Made by a program: the position numbers and the translations under genes
Notes under the pieces: model-generated
What the model saw: the letters and a program-made list of their open reading frames with translations, nothing else
Database searches by the model: none
Told to the model about the DNA's origin: nothing
In this document: one piece after another, positions 7,775 through 17,253 of the stretch
How the letters are laid out: the number at the start of each line of letters is the position of its first letter
Numbering within the stretch: the stretch's first letter is position 1
Assembly: GCF_000473065.1 (NCBI RefSeq)
Contig: NZ_AXAZ01000002.1
Coordinates: 302,588 to 366,587, forward strand
DNA length: 64,000 nucleotides
Direction: 5' to 3'
DNA from: Bradyrhizobium sp. WSM1743
GTDB taxonomy: Bacteria; Pseudomonadota; Alphaproteobacteria; Rhizobiales; Xanthobacteraceae

Positions 7775-8965
7775 TCACCCCTGATACGCAAACAGCTCGA
7801 TCGGATCGCTGAAGCCGCGCACCTCGTGCCTGCCGACATGCTCCAGCCCGAACTGCTTCTCCACCAGCTCGGCGAAATCGCGTGACAGCAGCACGTTCCT
7901 GCCGAGCTTCTTGGTCAGCGCCTCGAGGCGGGAAGCCATGTTGACGGCCGGGCCGATCACGGTGAAGTCGAGCCGGCTCGATGATCCGATATTGCCGTAC
8001 ATGACATCGCCGACATGAACGCCGATGCCGTAGTTCAGCGGCGCGCGGCCGGTCGCGCTGTTCCGTTCGTTCAGCGCGACCATGGCCTTGCGGGCCTCGG
8101 CCACGGCATGCAGCAGATTGGCGCAGGCGTTGGGCGCATGAAGAGGGAAGATGGCGAGCAGTCCGTCGCCGATGAATTTCAGGATCTCGCCGCCGTGCCG
8201 TGCAATCGGCTCCGACATCGCGTCGAAATAGTCGTTGAGCAGGTCGATGACGTCGTCGCGCGGCCAGTTGTCGGAAATCTTGGTGAAATCCCTGAGGTCG
8301 CAGATCATGATCGCGGCGCGCACCGTCGTGCCGCTGCCGCGCCTTGTGGCGCCGGCAAGGATCAGCTCGCCGGCATGGGAGCCGACATAGGTCTCCAGCA
8401 GCGTGCGCGCCAGGCGGTTCTTGACGCGGATCTCGCTGACCAGCGCCAGCACCGGCAACAACTTCTTAAGGCCGGCGATATCGCCATCGTCGAAACCGCC
8501 GGGCCGATCGGTCGCGAAAGTGACGATGTGCCGCTTGCCGAGCGTATGGTAGAGCGGCCAGGCGACATAATCGGTGAGGCCCTTGGCCCGCATCTCGTCA
8601 TAGAGGGCGTGCTTGCGGCCGAGCGAAGAATCCTGCTCGAGCCGCTCGCGCACCTCGGCGGCGCCGTCGTGGATCTCGTTGGCGGGGCTGCCGATATATT
8701 CGGACCGCTCGCGCACGTCATAGTCGACCCGCGCGATCTCCGCCTCGCGCATCCCGTCGGACCACATCATGCGGGCCCCCAGCCATTGCGGGTGGTGGAT
8801 CAGAATGTGAAGCGTCGCGCGCTGCACCGGAATGCCCGCTTGCTGCAGGCGGATGCACATCTGCGCGAAGATGATGTCGAGAAAGCGCTCGTCGCGCGTG
8901 CCGTTGGTCAGCCAGTCGACGACGCCGTCGGCCTGCATGGGGGCATGGTTGTCTGGCACGTTCAT
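7775..8965 (-). CDS. Soluble class III adenylate/guanylate cyclase
   Basis: 396 residues without membrane segments. The first 200 residues form an unassigned sensory region of a type often fused to rhizobial cyclases. The cyclase domain (about 210-390) is complete: ICDLRDFTKISD (first metal Asp), KFIGDGLLAIF (second Asp), and TVIGPAVNMASRLEAL with catalytic Asn and Arg. It should make cAMP or cGMP; substrate choice cannot be called safely by eye. A GGGAAGG ribosome site lies just before ATG 8965. The next gene downstream, beyond the repeat at 7576-7729, points the other way, so this is probably a single-gene unit. Confidence 0.9.
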   Translation of the reverse strand: MNVPDNHAPMQADGVVDWLTNGTRDERFLDIIFAQMCIRLQQAGIPVQRATLHILIHHPQWLGARMMWSDGMREAEIARVDYDVRERSEYIGSPANEIHDGAAEVRERLEQDSSLGRKHALYDEMRAKGLTDYVAWPLYHTLGKRHIVTFATDRPGGFDDGDIAGLKKLLPVLALVSEIRVKNRLARTLLETYVGSHAGELILAGATRRGSGTTVRAAIMICDLRDFTKISDNWPRDDVIDLLNDYFDAMSEPIARHGGEILKFIGDGLLAIFPLHAPNACANLLHAVAEARKAMVALNERNSATGRAPLNYGIGVHVGDVMYGNIGSSSRLDFTVIGPAVNMASRLEALTKKLGRNVLLSRDFAELVEKQFGLEHVGRHEVRGFSDPIELFAYQG

Positions 8966-9057
8966 ATCCTTCCCCTCGAGCTGCAGCCTATCGCGAAGCA
9001 GATATCGTGCTCCGGCCGGGCGGCGTCAACCTAGCCAGTTGCACGGATTGTGCGCAG

Positions 9058-9642
9058 CTAGCCGAGGAGCCGGATCGATCCCAGCACCGCCAGGCCCGAC
9101 ACGAGCGCGAGCTGCGATGGTCCGGCCAGTTCGACTTTCAGCGTGCCGTTGCGGGGAATCGCAAGGTCCTCATTGTCGAGACGGATGCGGCATTCGCCGC
9201 GGGGGGCGTAAACCAGATGCGCGCCGGCGGCGAGCCGCCGGCCGACGGGCTCCCTCAGCGCGACGAGATCGATCTCCGCCGCACCGCGCCGCGCCATCAG
9301 GTTCACGACCTCGACGGGACCGGCCTCGAGCTCGGTCACGATCTCGAGCTCGCCGGCGAAGCGTACGGTCGTAAAAGCTTCACGTTCGTCGAATTCCTGC
9401 GTCGGCGACTTCAGCACCAGCCCACGCCCGTCGACGACCATCTGCAAGCGATCGATGCCCGGCATATGGGAGAAGGGACCGGGCGCGACGATCGGCGTCG
9501 AGGCAAAGCGCCAGAGCAGGCTGTCCCAGCTCTTCTGCGGCGCATCGGCCCGATGAGCGTCCGCAATATCGGTGAAGATGCCGCCGCCGTTCTTCCAGGG
9601 CGAACGGGTGTAGTTTTCGGGTTTGAGCAGCGTGATTTTCAT
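9058..9642 (-). CDS. hutD: HutD-family cupin protein
   Basis: 194 residues beginning MKITLLKPENYTRSPWKNGG, then WRFASTPIVAPGPFSHMPGI. This is the diagnostic HutD start, in which the W-x-N-G-G and (R)xAxI...GPFS blocks are conserved. HutD proteins are bicupin-fold proteins associated with histidine utilisation, possibly limiting flux or binding formylglutamate or urocanate. No other hut genes are in this window, so the copy is isolated between two cyclases. The family call is firm; the biochemical role of the family is not well established. Confidence 0.85.
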   Translation of the reverse strand: MKITLLKPENYTRSPWKNGGGIFTDIADAHRADAPQKSWDSLLWRFASTPIVAPGPFSHMPGIDRLQMVVDGRGLVLKSPTQEFDEREAFTTVRFAGELEIVTELEAGPVEVVNLMARRGAAEIDLVALREPVGRRLAAGAHLVYAPRGECRIRLDNEDLAIPRNGTLKVELAGPSQLALVSGLAVLGSIRLLG

Positions 9643-9714
9643 GTCTCGAGGTCGTCCGGGAACGTCGGGGTTTGTACCCGAGTTTGTGGCCCGGATGATA
9701 TCGCTATTTCGACG

Positions 9715-11793
9715 TCAATGCTGCCACCGGCCGCCAATGACGTCGGGCGCGGCTGCAGCGAGCTGCTGGCAGCGGTCCCGCATCAGCTCGGCCGGACGAT
9801 CGTGGCCGCGCTGCTTCAACACGGCTTCGAAATCGGCGAGCGCCGCTGCAAACCGGCCTGCGCGATAGAAGGCAAGGCCGCGCTCGTAGTCCTCGATCCA
9901 GGGGCCGCCTTCGCTTGCGTCATCATTCACCATCCCGATCAGCTCGTGAACGGAGAGTCCCTCCTCGCGTCCGTAGACTGCGACGCTGTCGATTTCGCGC
10001 GTGATGAGCGTGCCGCGCGCCAGACATTCGGTCGCCGCGCCGATCAGGATTTGCGTGCCATAGGATTTATTGGCGCCTTCGAGCCGGCTCGCAACGTTCA
10101 CGGCATCGCCGATCACGGTGTAATTCAGCCGCAGCTCCGAACCGATATTGCCGACCAGCATGCGGCCCGAATTGATGCCGATCCGGATCTGGAGCGGCTG
10201 ACCGAGATCGTCCACGAGGCCCGACTCGTCGACCGCCCTGCGGCAGGCGAGCGCCGCGCGGCAGCATCGCGCGGCGTGATCGGCTTGCGGCTGCGGCGCG
10301 CCCCAGAACGCCATCACGGCGTCGCCGATGAACTTGTCGATGGTCCCGCCATTGGCGACGATGATCTCCGAGGTGAGGTCGAGATAGCGCGACAGCAGCG
10401 GCACCACGCGATCGCCGAGCCGCTCCGACAGCCCGGTGAAGCCGGCAATGTCGATGAACATCACGCTGAGCTCCTGGACGCTGCCGCCGGGCCTCGCCTC
10501 GACGCCCTGGCGCAGCAGGCCGCGGACGAGATCCGCAGGGATGAACTTGCGGAAGGCGGAGAGGCCGGCCGCCATCTCGGCGATCGCACCGGACAGGCTC
10601 GCGATCTCCTTGAGCCGCGAGGGATGGCGGCGGACCTGCTCCAGCGCGAAGGCCTCGACATGGCGAAGCTCGCCGACGACGCGCGACAGCGGCGCGGCGA
10701 TGACCGACCGCGCCAGCATCGCCGAGGCCAGCGCCGCGAGCACAGCGCCGATGGCAAGACCAAGGATCAGGCGGTGCAACGTCGTCTCGACCGGCCCGAG
10801 AAATTCAGCCTCCGGAATCACGGTCGCGAGCGACCAGCCGGGAAACGGCAGCGGCGTCAGCGCAACCTCATAGGCCGCGCCGCCTGACGTCAGCTGGCTC
10901 CGCCAGGCCTCCTTGTGGCCGGCCTCACCCGCCTTTTCGAGTGCGAGGCGCGCGAGCGGCAGCAGCGTCGTGTCGCCGCGCGCAGGGTGCAGCTCGTCGG
11001 CCTCCTTGTCCGGCGCCGCAACGAGCTCGCCGCTGCCATCGACGATGAAGGCGGTGCCGGTGCGTCCGACCTCGAGCTGCGACAGGAACCGCGCAAGCCT
11101 GGTGTATTCGATGATGACGGCAAGCACGCCCTGCCGCTCCTGATAGACGTCGATCGGGCCGGCAAAGGCGATCGACGGCCGCTCGCCGGTCGCATGGTCG
11201 ATGACCCTGAACCATTGCGGGTCGTCCGCGCTGAGCCCGGCCTTGAACCAGGCCTGGTCGGCGACATGGAAAGAGGTCGGCTCGAAGCGGCGGTTGGCGA
11301 ACTCGATGTCGCCGGGCACCACGTCATATTCGTCGACGCGGCGCTGGCCTTGATGATCCGTGAGCGAGATCTCCATCATTTCCAGACGCCGATCGCCGAG
11401 CTTGTGCGCGGCGAAGAAGGAGCCGTCAGGCCAACCGAACGCCACCCAGGAAATCGTCGCCTGCGACTGCAATTGCGAGAGAAAGACGAACTCGCGCTTG
11501 TCGGCCTCGCGGGTGTCGAGCACGTTCTGGAGGAACAGCGTGCGGATCGCGGTGTGGGCGGCGCGCGCCTCGTCGACGATGGCCGAGACCTCCTTGCGCA
11601 CCGCCGCCACGATCTGCTCGTTGATGGTCGAGGCGAGCTGCCGGCTGGTCGCCTCCGCCGTGCGCCACCACAGCAGGCTGGAGAGCGCGGCGGTCAGCAG
11701 GATCGCGGCCAGCACCAGCGCGGACACCGCAAGGCGGATGCTGACCGTCAGCCCTGCGATCGCATGAAGCCGTCGTTCGGGATCGACCTTCAT
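9715..11793 (-). CDS. Membrane class III cyclase with periplasmic Cache-type sensor and HAMP-like linker
   Basis: 692 residues. A first membrane helix (LAVSALVLAAILLTAALSSL, about 20-45) is followed by a roughly 300-residue periplasmic region of Cache type (WVAFGWPDGSFFAAH, then ...YEVALTPLPFPGWSLATVIP). A second helix (LILGLAIGAVLAALASAMLA) and a HAMP-like linker come next. The cyclase domain (about 440-630) has all key residues: MFIDIAGFTGLSERL, DKFIGDAVMAFWGAP, and YTVIGDAVNVASRLEG. A short tail (YERGLAFYRAGRFAAALADF) resembles one tetratricopeptide unit. Cache domains bind small extracellular ligands, so this enzyme probably converts an external metabolite signal to cAMP. The ligand is unknown. 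Confidence 0.9.
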   Translation of the reverse strand: MKVDPERRLHAIAGLTVSIRLAVSALVLAAILLTAALSSLLWWRTAEATSRQLASTINEQIVAAVRKEVSAIVDEARAAHTAIRTLFLQNVLDTREADKREFVFLSQLQSQATISWVAFGWPDGSFFAAHKLGDRRLEMMEISLTDHQGQRRVDEYDVVPGDIEFANRRFEPTSFHVADQAWFKAGLSADDPQWFRVIDHATGERPSIAFAGPIDVYQERQGVLAVIIEYTRLARFLSQLEVGRTGTAFIVDGSGELVAAPDKEADELHPARGDTTLLPLARLALEKAGEAGHKEAWRSQLTSGGAAYEVALTPLPFPGWSLATVIPEAEFLGPVETTLHRLILGLAIGAVLAALASAMLARSVIAAPLSRVVGELRHVEAFALEQVRRHPSRLKEIASLSGAIAEMAAGLSAFRKFIPADLVRGLLRQGVEARPGGSVQELSVMFIDIAGFTGLSERLGDRVVPLLSRYLDLTSEIIVANGGTIDKFIGDAVMAFWGAPQPQADHAARCCRAALACRRAVDESGLVDDLGQPLQIRIGINSGRMLVGNIGSELRLNYTVIGDAVNVASRLEGANKSYGTQILIGAATECLARGTLITREIDSVAVYGREEGLSVHELIGMVNDDASEGGPWIEDYERGLAFYRAGRFAAALADFEAVLKQRGHDRPAELMRDRCQQLAAAAPDVIGGRWQH

Positions 11794-12101
11794 CGCTGTC
11801 TTCGCCTGCGCCTCGTTGGGTCACTGACATTGCCTTACGCCGCCGGCGCTCGTTCGTTACGTCTGGCAGGAACGGACGCCGGTCGCCAATGCCCGGAGGC
11901 TAACGTCTCGATAGAAGCTGGGCATTGGCTTTGCGCCGACGCTTGCCCGCTAATCCCGGCCCAAGCGCACCGCTCGTGCGCCCGATCCAATCGGTCTCAC
12001 GGATTCGTGAGCAGCCTGGCAGTAACGCGGGCGGCGCGCGGAGCGAAGGAGATCATGCGCATCCCCTGTCGGGCGATGCCATCTCGAACAGGAGAACCTC
12101 G
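11794..12101. other. Divergent intergenic region before the bufferin operon
   Basis: About 308 bases between a minus-strand cyclase and the plus-strand bufferin operon, so it must hold both promoters. No gene is seen. Copper or sigma-factor control of the operon is plausible from the family, but no binding site could be identified by eye. Confidence 0.45.
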
Positions 12102-12407
12102 ATGTCTTCCAAACATGTCGTTACCTCCCTCGTCCTCGCCGGCGCGATGTCGACCGCGCTCGCGACCCTTGCCTCCGCCGCCCCCCTGACCAAGGCCGAA
12201 GCCGATGCCGCCGTCGCTGCCAAGAAGGAGAAGTGCTTCGGCGTCGCGCTGAAGGGCCAGAACGATTGCGCGGCGGGACCCGGCACGACCTGCCAAGGCA
12301 CCTCGACCGTCGATTTCCAGGGTAACGCCTGGAAATTCGTGCAGGGCGGCACCTGCACCAGCATCGAGCTGCCGGGCGGCAAGAAGGGCTCGCTGAAGCC
12401 GGTCTGA
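12102..12407 (+). CDS. bufA: Bufferin precursor, DUF2282 family (BufA1-like)
   Basis: 101 residues with a signal peptide ([21 protein letters not shown], cut near residue 27) and a mature part with four cysteines, in [25 protein letters not shown] and GGTCTSI. This is the DUF2282 pattern. Family members were recently shown to be bufferins: secreted peptides whose core cysteines are converted to thiooxazole-type heterocycles by a DUF692 (MNIO) enzyme and then bind copper, protecting cells from copper stress. Genes for the DUF692 enzyme, the DUF2063 partner and a DoxX protein follow directly. A GGAG ribosome site lies seven bases before ATG 12102. Modification here is inferred from family, not seen. 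Confidence 0.9.
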   Translation: MSSKHVVTSLVLAGAMSTALATLASAAPLTKAEADAAVAAKKEKCFGVALKGQNDCAAGPGTTCQGTSTVDFQGNAWKFVQGGTCTSIELPGGKKGSLKPV

Positions 12408-12429
12408 CGGCCGGCGCGACATCGCCAGG

Positions 12430-12457
12430 ACACACGAACGGAGACACACGAACGGAG
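12430..12457 (+). repeat. Perfect 14-bp tandem duplication carrying a ribosome site
   Basis: ACACACGAACGGAG occurs twice without a gap in the spacer between bufA and bufB. Each copy ends in GGAG; the second is positioned seven bases before the bufB start. Confidence 0.85.
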
Positions 12458-12464
12458 CAGCACG

Positions 12465-13382
12465 ATGAGCACGGTGTTCAAGCCGGTCCCACCAGCAGCG
12501 ATGCCGCTCCGCTTCGCAACGCCCATCGGCGGCGTTGCCGGGACGAGCTTCAAGCCCGAGCACCTTCCGGCGATCCTCGAGGGCGGACCTCGGCGCGGCT
12601 TTTTCGAAGTCCACGCCGAGAACTACATGGGCGCCGGCGGCCCGCCGCATCGTACGCTGGAGACGATCCGCCGCGACCATCCGCTGTCGCTGCATGGCGT
12701 CTGCATGTCGATCGGCGGCCCCCGGCCGCTCGACAAGGCGCATCTGGCACGCTTTCGCGGCCTCGTCGCGCGCTATCAGCCGGCGCTGGTGTCCGAGCAT
12801 CTCGCCTGGTCGACGCATGAGACCAGCTTCTTCAACGATCTGTTGCCCCTGCCCTATACGCAAGCGACGCTGGCTTGCGTCTGCGATCACATCGATCAGG
12901 TGCAGGAGGCGATCCGCCGTCCGCTGCTGTTGGAAAACCCCTCGACCTATGTCGCCTTCCGAGAATCGTCGATGCGCGAGACCGAATTCATCCGCGCAAT
13001 TGCAGAGCGCACCGGCTGCGGCCTGCTGCTCGACGTCAACAATGTGTTCGTCTCCGCCAGCAATCAGGGATACTCGGCGCTCGATTACCTCGCGGACTTC
13101 CCGCTGTCGCGCGTCGGAGAGATTCATCTTGCGGGGCATGCCGAGCAGGCCGACGACGAAGGTGACCTGCTGTTGATCGACAGCCACGACGGCCCGGTCG
13201 CCGACGCCGTCTGGAAACTTTATGAAGTCGTGATCCGGCGCCGCGGCGCGGTGCCGACGCTGATCGAATGGGACAGCAGGATTCCGGACTGGCCGGTGCT
13301 GCAAGCGGAGGCCGCTGCCGCACAGGCGATCCTCGACCGTCATCAGTCCACAGCAATGGCAGGAGACCGTCATGCTGCCTGA
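12465..13382 (+). CDS. bufB: DUF692 multinuclear non-haem iron oxidative enzyme (MNIO), bufferin maturase
   Basis: 305 residues of DUF692, a TIM-barrel family with two or three iron ions. It shows [79 protein letters not shown] and TLIEWD, which contain the usual His, Glu and Asp metal ligands. The enzyme should oxidise core cysteines of the bufferin precursor to thiooxazole-type rings, using O2. It starts 57 bases after bufA with a GGAG site, and its 3' end overlaps the DUF2063 gene by 11 bases, which implies translational coupling. The family and context agree well. Confidence 0.93.
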   Translation: MSTVFKPVPPAAMPLRFATPIGGVAGTSFKPEHLPAILEGGPRRGFFEVHAENYMGAGGPPHRTLETIRRDHPLSLHGVCMSIGGPRPLDKAHLARFRGLVARYQPALVSEHLAWSTHETSFFNDLLPLPYTQATLACVCDHIDQVQEAIRRPLLLENPSTYVAFRESSMRETEFIRAIAERTGCGLLLDVNNVFVSASNQGYSALDYLADFPLSRVGEIHLAGHAEQADDEGDLLLIDSHDGPVADAVWKLYEVVIRRRGAVPTLIEWDSRIPDWPVLQAEAAAAQAILDRHQSTAMAGDRHAA

Positions 13383-14154
13383 ATCCGGCTTGTCTTTCGC
13401 CGCTTCGTTCGCGCCGGCGCTGCTGGATCCGGCGCGCAGCACGCCCGATATCGTGACCGGCCCAAGCGGCAAGGCCGCAAACCGGCGCTACGACGTCTAC
13501 CGCAACAACGTCACGGTCAGCCTGATCGACGCGCTCGCCGCGATCTATCCTGCCGTGCAGCGCATTACCGGCACCGACTTCTTCCGTGCCATGGCGCGCT
13601 TCCATGTGCGCAGCAATCCGCCGACGTCGCCGCTGCTGTTCGAATACGGCCGCGATTTCCCGGAGTTCATTGCGCAGTACGAGCATGCGCGAGAAATGCC
13701 CTGGCTCGCCGACGTCGCGCGTATCGAGCGGGCCTGGCTCGATGCCTATCACGCCGCCGACGCCGTGCCGCTGTCGCCGGCCCGGCTCTCGGCGGTGACA
13801 CCCGACCGTTTGGCCGATCTGGTGTTCATTCCGCACCCGGCCGCGCGATGCCTGCGTTCTCAATACGCGGCCGTGACAATCTTTGCCGCCAATCGCGACG
13901 GCGCACCGGTCATGCGCATCGATGCCTCGACGCCGGAGGATGCCCTGATCACACGAGGCGAATTCGACGTCACCGTGCGCCGCCTTCCGCCCGGCGGCGC
14001 GGTCTTCGCAGACAGCCTTATCTCAGGGCGGCCACTCGGCGAGGCCGCGGCGCTGGCGCTGGAGGCTGCAAGCGAATTCGACATCGCCGCGAACATCGCC
14101 GGGCTGATCGAAGCCGGCGCCTTCACCTCGCTCTCTTGCGGAGACCCATCATGA
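13372..14154 (+). CDS. bufC: DUF2063 partner protein of the bufferin maturase
   Basis: 260 residues with the DUF2063 signature at the N-terminus: [20 protein letters not shown], then [20 protein letters not shown], and the FPEFI...[12 protein letters not shown] block. Proteins of this family pair with MNIO enzymes and are thought to present the precursor peptide, as a RiPP recognition-like element. It overlaps bufB by 11 bases and the DoxX gene by 4 (ATGA), so the four genes look like one transcript. ATG 13372 sits within the end of bufB and is the only start compatible with the conserved block. Confidence 0.9.
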   Translation: MLPESGLSFAASFAPALLDPARSTPDIVTGPSGKAANRRYDVYRNNVTVSLIDALAAIYPAVQRITGTDFFRAMARFHVRSNPPTSPLLFEYGRDFPEFIAQYEHAREMPWLADVARIERAWLDAYHAADAVPLSPARLSAVTPDRLADLVFIPHPAARCLRSQYAAVTIFAANRDGAPVMRIDASTPEDALITRGEFDVTVRRLPPGGAVFADSLISGRPLGEAAALALEAASEFDIAANIAGLIEAGAFTSLSCGDPS

Positions 14155-14660
14155 TCACGGACCACCACATGAGCACCGACAGCGGCCTGCCGTCGCCCGG
14201 CGCGCTCCTCGACAGGGCCAATCATCTGGTGCAGACGCTCGCGACGCCGTCGCTCGTCCAGCTCGTGCTGCGCCTCGCGCTGGCCGTGCCGTTCTGGCGC
14301 TCGGGCATGCTCAAATGGGGCGGCTTCCTCAAGCTCAACGACACGGCGGTGGCGCTGTTCAGCGACGAGTTCATGCTGCATCTGCCGGGCGGGCCGTATC
14401 ACTTTCCGGCACCGACGGTGATGGCGTTCCTGTCGGGCTCCGGCGAGATCATGTTCCCGATCCTGCTGGTGCTGGGACTGGGCACTCGGTTCGCAGCGCT
14501 CGGGCTGCTGTTCATGACTGTCATCGTCGAGCTCACGGTGCCCGACGGCTGGCCGATTCACCTCACCTGGGCGGCGATGGCACTTGCCCTCATGGCTTAC
14601 GGACCTGGGAACATCTCGCTCGACCATCTGATCTGTCGCGCGCGATCGCACGCGCGATAG
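14151..14660 (+). CDS. DoxX-family membrane protein of the bufferin operon
   Basis: 169 residues with four hydrophobic segments in the DoxX arrangement: VLRLALAVPFWRSGMLKWGG, then MAFLSGSGEIMFPILLVLGL, LGLLFMTVIVEL and WAAMALALMAYG. DoxX-type proteins are frequent last genes in DUF2282/DUF692/DUF2063 operons; the role is unproven, perhaps membrane redox supply. The start codon overlaps the bufC stop (ATGA). The family call is clear; function within the bufferin system is inferred from neighbourhood only. Confidence 0.88.
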   Translation: MITDHHMSTDSGLPSPGALLDRANHLVQTLATPSLVQLVLRLALAVPFWRSGMLKWGGFLKLNDTAVALFSDEFMLHLPGGPYHFPAPTVMAFLSGSGEIMFPILLVLGLGTRFAALGLLFMTVIVELTVPDGWPIHLTWAAMALALMAYGPGNISLDHLICRARSHAR

Positions 14661-14854
14661 GCACGCGCAAGTCCGTAGCGCGGATCCACCGCGAGCGTCT
14701 GTGCGGTGACGTAGACGCTCTCGTCCGATAGCACGGCATAGGCGATCTCCCACGCTGTCGCTGCCACCCGAACGGAATAGGACCCTTGCCGCGCGAGGGC
14801 GAAATGAGACATGATCGGCATCGCCGACCCGTCACAGAGTTCAGCGAGGCAAGC

Positions 14855-15667
14855 ATGTCCGCGACTGACAAGGTTTTCGCCGGCTCGATCCCAGGAATCT
14901 ACGACGAATATCTCGTCCCGATGATCTTCGCCGTTTACGCCGACGACATCGCAAGACGCGTCGCCGCTCGCTCTCCCTCCGTGCTGCTGGAGATCGCGGC
15001 AGGCACCGGCGCGGTGACGCGCGCCGTGGCGGCGGCGCTGCCGCGCGGCATCCGCTACGTCGCGACCGATCTCAATGAGCCGATGCTCGCGGTTGCCGCG
15101 CGGCGCCAGGCGGGTGATGACCGCATCACCTGGCGCCAGGCTGACGCAATGGCCCTGCCGTTCGGCGACGCCGAGTTCGACGTGGTCTGCTGCCAGTTCG
15201 GCGCGATGTTCTTTCCGGGCCGGATCAAGGCATACGGAGAGGTGAAGCGCGTCATGAAGCCGGATGGCACGTTCGTCTTCAACGTCTGGGACCGCATCGA
15301 GGACAATGTGCTGACGCAGGAAGCCACGGTCGCGCTCGAAACGCTGTTTCCCGACGATCCGCCGCGTTTCATGGTTCGGACGCCGCACGGCTATTACGAC
15401 CAGGCCGTCATCAGAGACGATCTCGAACAAGCGGGCTTCCGTGACATATCGATTGAAACCCGACCTGAGATCAGCCGCGCGCCGTCGGCCGAATATGTCG
15501 CCACCGCGCTCTGCCAGGGCACGCCGCTGCGCAGCGAGATCGAGGCAAGGGATGCCAGCAAGCTCCAGGCTGCAACCGATATCGTTGCCGAGGTGATCCG
15601 GAGGCGCCATGGGTCCGGACCGGTCGAAGGCAAGATCCAGGCGATCGTGATCGAGGCGCGCCCATAG
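14855..15667 (+). CDS. SAM-dependent methyltransferase, class I (UbiE/Methyltransf_11 type)
   Basis: 270 residues. Motif I is VLLEIAAGTGAVTRAVA, followed by YVATDLNEPML (acidic loop), ADAMALPFGDAEFDVVCCQF and the post-motif VKRVMKPDGTFVFNVW. This is the Methyltransf_11 layout used by enzymes acting on small molecules or lipids. ATG 14855 with an upstream GCGAGG site is preferred to an in-frame start at 14786 whose added residues look random. It follows the bufferin operon by about 195 bases on the same strand; whether it belongs to that operon is uncertain. The substrate is unknown. Confidence 0.85.
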   Translation: MSATDKVFAGSIPGIYDEYLVPMIFAVYADDIARRVAARSPSVLLEIAAGTGAVTRAVAAALPRGIRYVATDLNEPMLAVAARRQAGDDRITWRQADAMALPFGDAEFDVVCCQFGAMFFPGRIKAYGEVKRVMKPDGTFVFNVWDRIEDNVLTQEATVALETLFPDDPPRFMVRTPHGYYDQAVIRDDLEQAGFRDISIETRPEISRAPSAEYVATALCQGTPLRSEIEARDASKLQAATDIVAEVIRRRHGSGPVEGKIQAIVIEARP

Positions 15668-15696
15668 TTGCGGGCGTCGACCGACGCAGCACGTCC

Positions 15697-17253
15697 TTAC
15701 CAAAAGCCCCGCTGCATCGGCTGCGCCGGTTGATAATACTGGTATTGACTGCGCCGGCGCGGGTTGGCCGGCTGGACGTACGGATCGCGCTGCTGGAAGA
15801 AGAAGCCGAAGCCGTTGCCGCCGTTGTCCCAGCCGTCATCGCTGGCGATCATGGCAGGCGCGGTCGGCTTGCGCGTGATGAAGCCGCCCTGCGGCTCGTT
15901 GCTCAGCACCGCGACGAACTCGGTCCGGTAATTGGTCTCGCTGCTCAGCGGCTCATCCGAGATGATGATCGAGGAGCGCGGCAACGCGGTCGGCGCGATG
16001 CGATCCCACACGTCCTGCGGGATCGTGACGCGGTCGAGCGCATTGCGCGCCTCGTCGCCGTTTTCGATCGTGACCACGCTCCAGCGCAGGCCCGTAGCGG
16101 TCTTCGCCATCGCCGTGAAGATATGCGTGCCGAGCGGCTGGTCGGGATTGCGGATCGTGACGGGAACCTCGATGCTGGTGTCGAACACCTCGCCGCCGCC
16201 GTCGGGCGCCGGCTTGTGCGTGTTCCGCCGCACGTAAAGCTTCTGCGTCGCGCGGCTGATGTAAACCGAGACCGGCTCGCCCGCGAGCTTTGCGTCGGTC
16301 GCCGCCTTGACGGCGTCGGCTTTCCTGGCCGCGGCCGCCTTCGCGGCTTCCTTCGTGGCGGCCACGGCATCGCGCTTCGGCTGCGCGGCGGCCCTGGCGG
16401 CGTCGAGCTGCGTCGCCGCGTCCGCGGCCTTGGCTGCCGCCTTTTGCTTCAGCTCCTCGGCCTTGGCGCGGGCCTGATCGTTCTTGGCGTTCGCAAGCAT
16501 CTTGTCGGCGAAAGCGAGCTCGGCATCTGCACGGGCCTTCTGCTGTTCCAGCTTGCGCAGCGCGGCGGGGAGCGAGGCAGCTTCCTTCGCGGCAGCGGAA
16601 GCAGCCTTCTTGGCCTCGTCGGCAGCCCTTGTGGCTTCGTCGGCCTCGGCGGAGAGCTTGTCGGCCCGGCTCGGCACGGCCGCGATGGCCTCCGGCTTCG
16701 GCACGAACAGCGAGGGGTGAGAAAAGTCGGTCGGGACCGTGTCGTACGGCGAGATGATCACCCGCATCCCGATATTGGTCTTCTCGAACAGATTCTCGGC
16801 AAAGCCGAACGGCATGCGCACGCAGCCGTGCGAGGCGGCATAGCCGGGCAGTGGTCCGCCATGGAGGGCGATGCCATTCCAGGTGATGCGCTGCATGTTC
16901 GGCATCCAGGCATCGTCATACATGGTCGAGCGGTGATCCTTGTCCTTCTCGATGATGGCGAAGACGCCGGCCGGCGTCTCGCGTCCCGTGGTGCCGGTCG
17001 ACACCGGCGCGCGCAGGATCCAGCCGTCGGCATCGTAGAAAGTGACCTGCTGGCTCTTGATCGACACGATCGCCATGATCGGCTCGCCGGCGACACGTGG
17101 CGCCACCGCCTCGGTCACCTGGCGCGGCTGCTTGGCGGCGGTCGCCGGGGCCGCCGCAGTCAATGCGGCCATCGCGGCCAGCGCCACAATTCCGACGGGC
17201 CTCCAACGCCGCATCGCCACGGTGAAATGCGCCGTCGTCAGTCGGTTTTTCAT
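15697..17253 (-). CDS. L,D-transpeptidase (YkuD domain) with alanine-rich coiled coil
   Basis: 518 residues. A signal peptide (VGIVALAAMAALTAAAPATA) precedes a YkuD catalytic domain (about 60-165) with IALHGGPLPGYAASHGCVRM, containing the catalytic His and the SHGCVRM cysteine. From about 195 to 320 there is a long Ala/Lys/Glu-rich coiled coil (ADEAKKAASAAAKEAASLPA). A C-terminal region includes a second partial YkuD-like segment (VSVYISRATQKLYVRRNT) without a catalytic Cys. It should form 3-3 crosslinks in peptidoglycan or attach proteins to it in the periplasm. The tail is rich in Gln and Tyr (RRRSQYQYYQPAQP). The coiled coil is unusual for the family and may set its distance from the membrane or mediate assembly. 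Confidence 0.9.
   Translation of the reverse strand: MKNRLTTAHFTVAMRRWRPVGIVALAAMAALTAAAPATAAKQPRQVTEAVAPRVAGEPIMAIVSIKSQQVTFYDADGWILRAPVSTGTTGRETPAGVFAIIEKDKDHRSTMYDDAWMPNMQRITWNGIALHGGPLPGYAASHGCVRMPFGFAENLFEKTNIGMRVIISPYDTVPTDFSHPSLFVPKPEAIAAVPSRADKLSAEADEATRAADEAKKAASAAAKEAASLPAALRKLEQQKARADAELAFADKMLANAKNDQARAKAEELKQKAAAKAADAATQLDAARAAAQPKRDAVAATKEAAKAAAARKADAVKAATDAKLAGEPVSVYISRATQKLYVRRNTHKPAPDGGGEVFDTSIEVPVTIRNPDQPLGTHIFTAMAKTATGLRWSVVTIENGDEARNALDRVTIPQDVWDRIAPTALPRSSIIISDEPLSSETNYRTEFVAVLSNEPQGGFITRKPTAPAMIASDDGWDNGGNGFGFFFQQRDPYVQPANPRRRSQYQYYQPAQPMQRGFW

Noticed and set aside
14597..14812. Possible 71-residue minus-strand gene beginning MSHFALARQGSYSVRVAATA
   Set aside because: Protein-like composition, but no ribosome site, overlaps the end of the DoxX gene by 64 bases and has no recognised family. 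Could be real; not supported enough to list.
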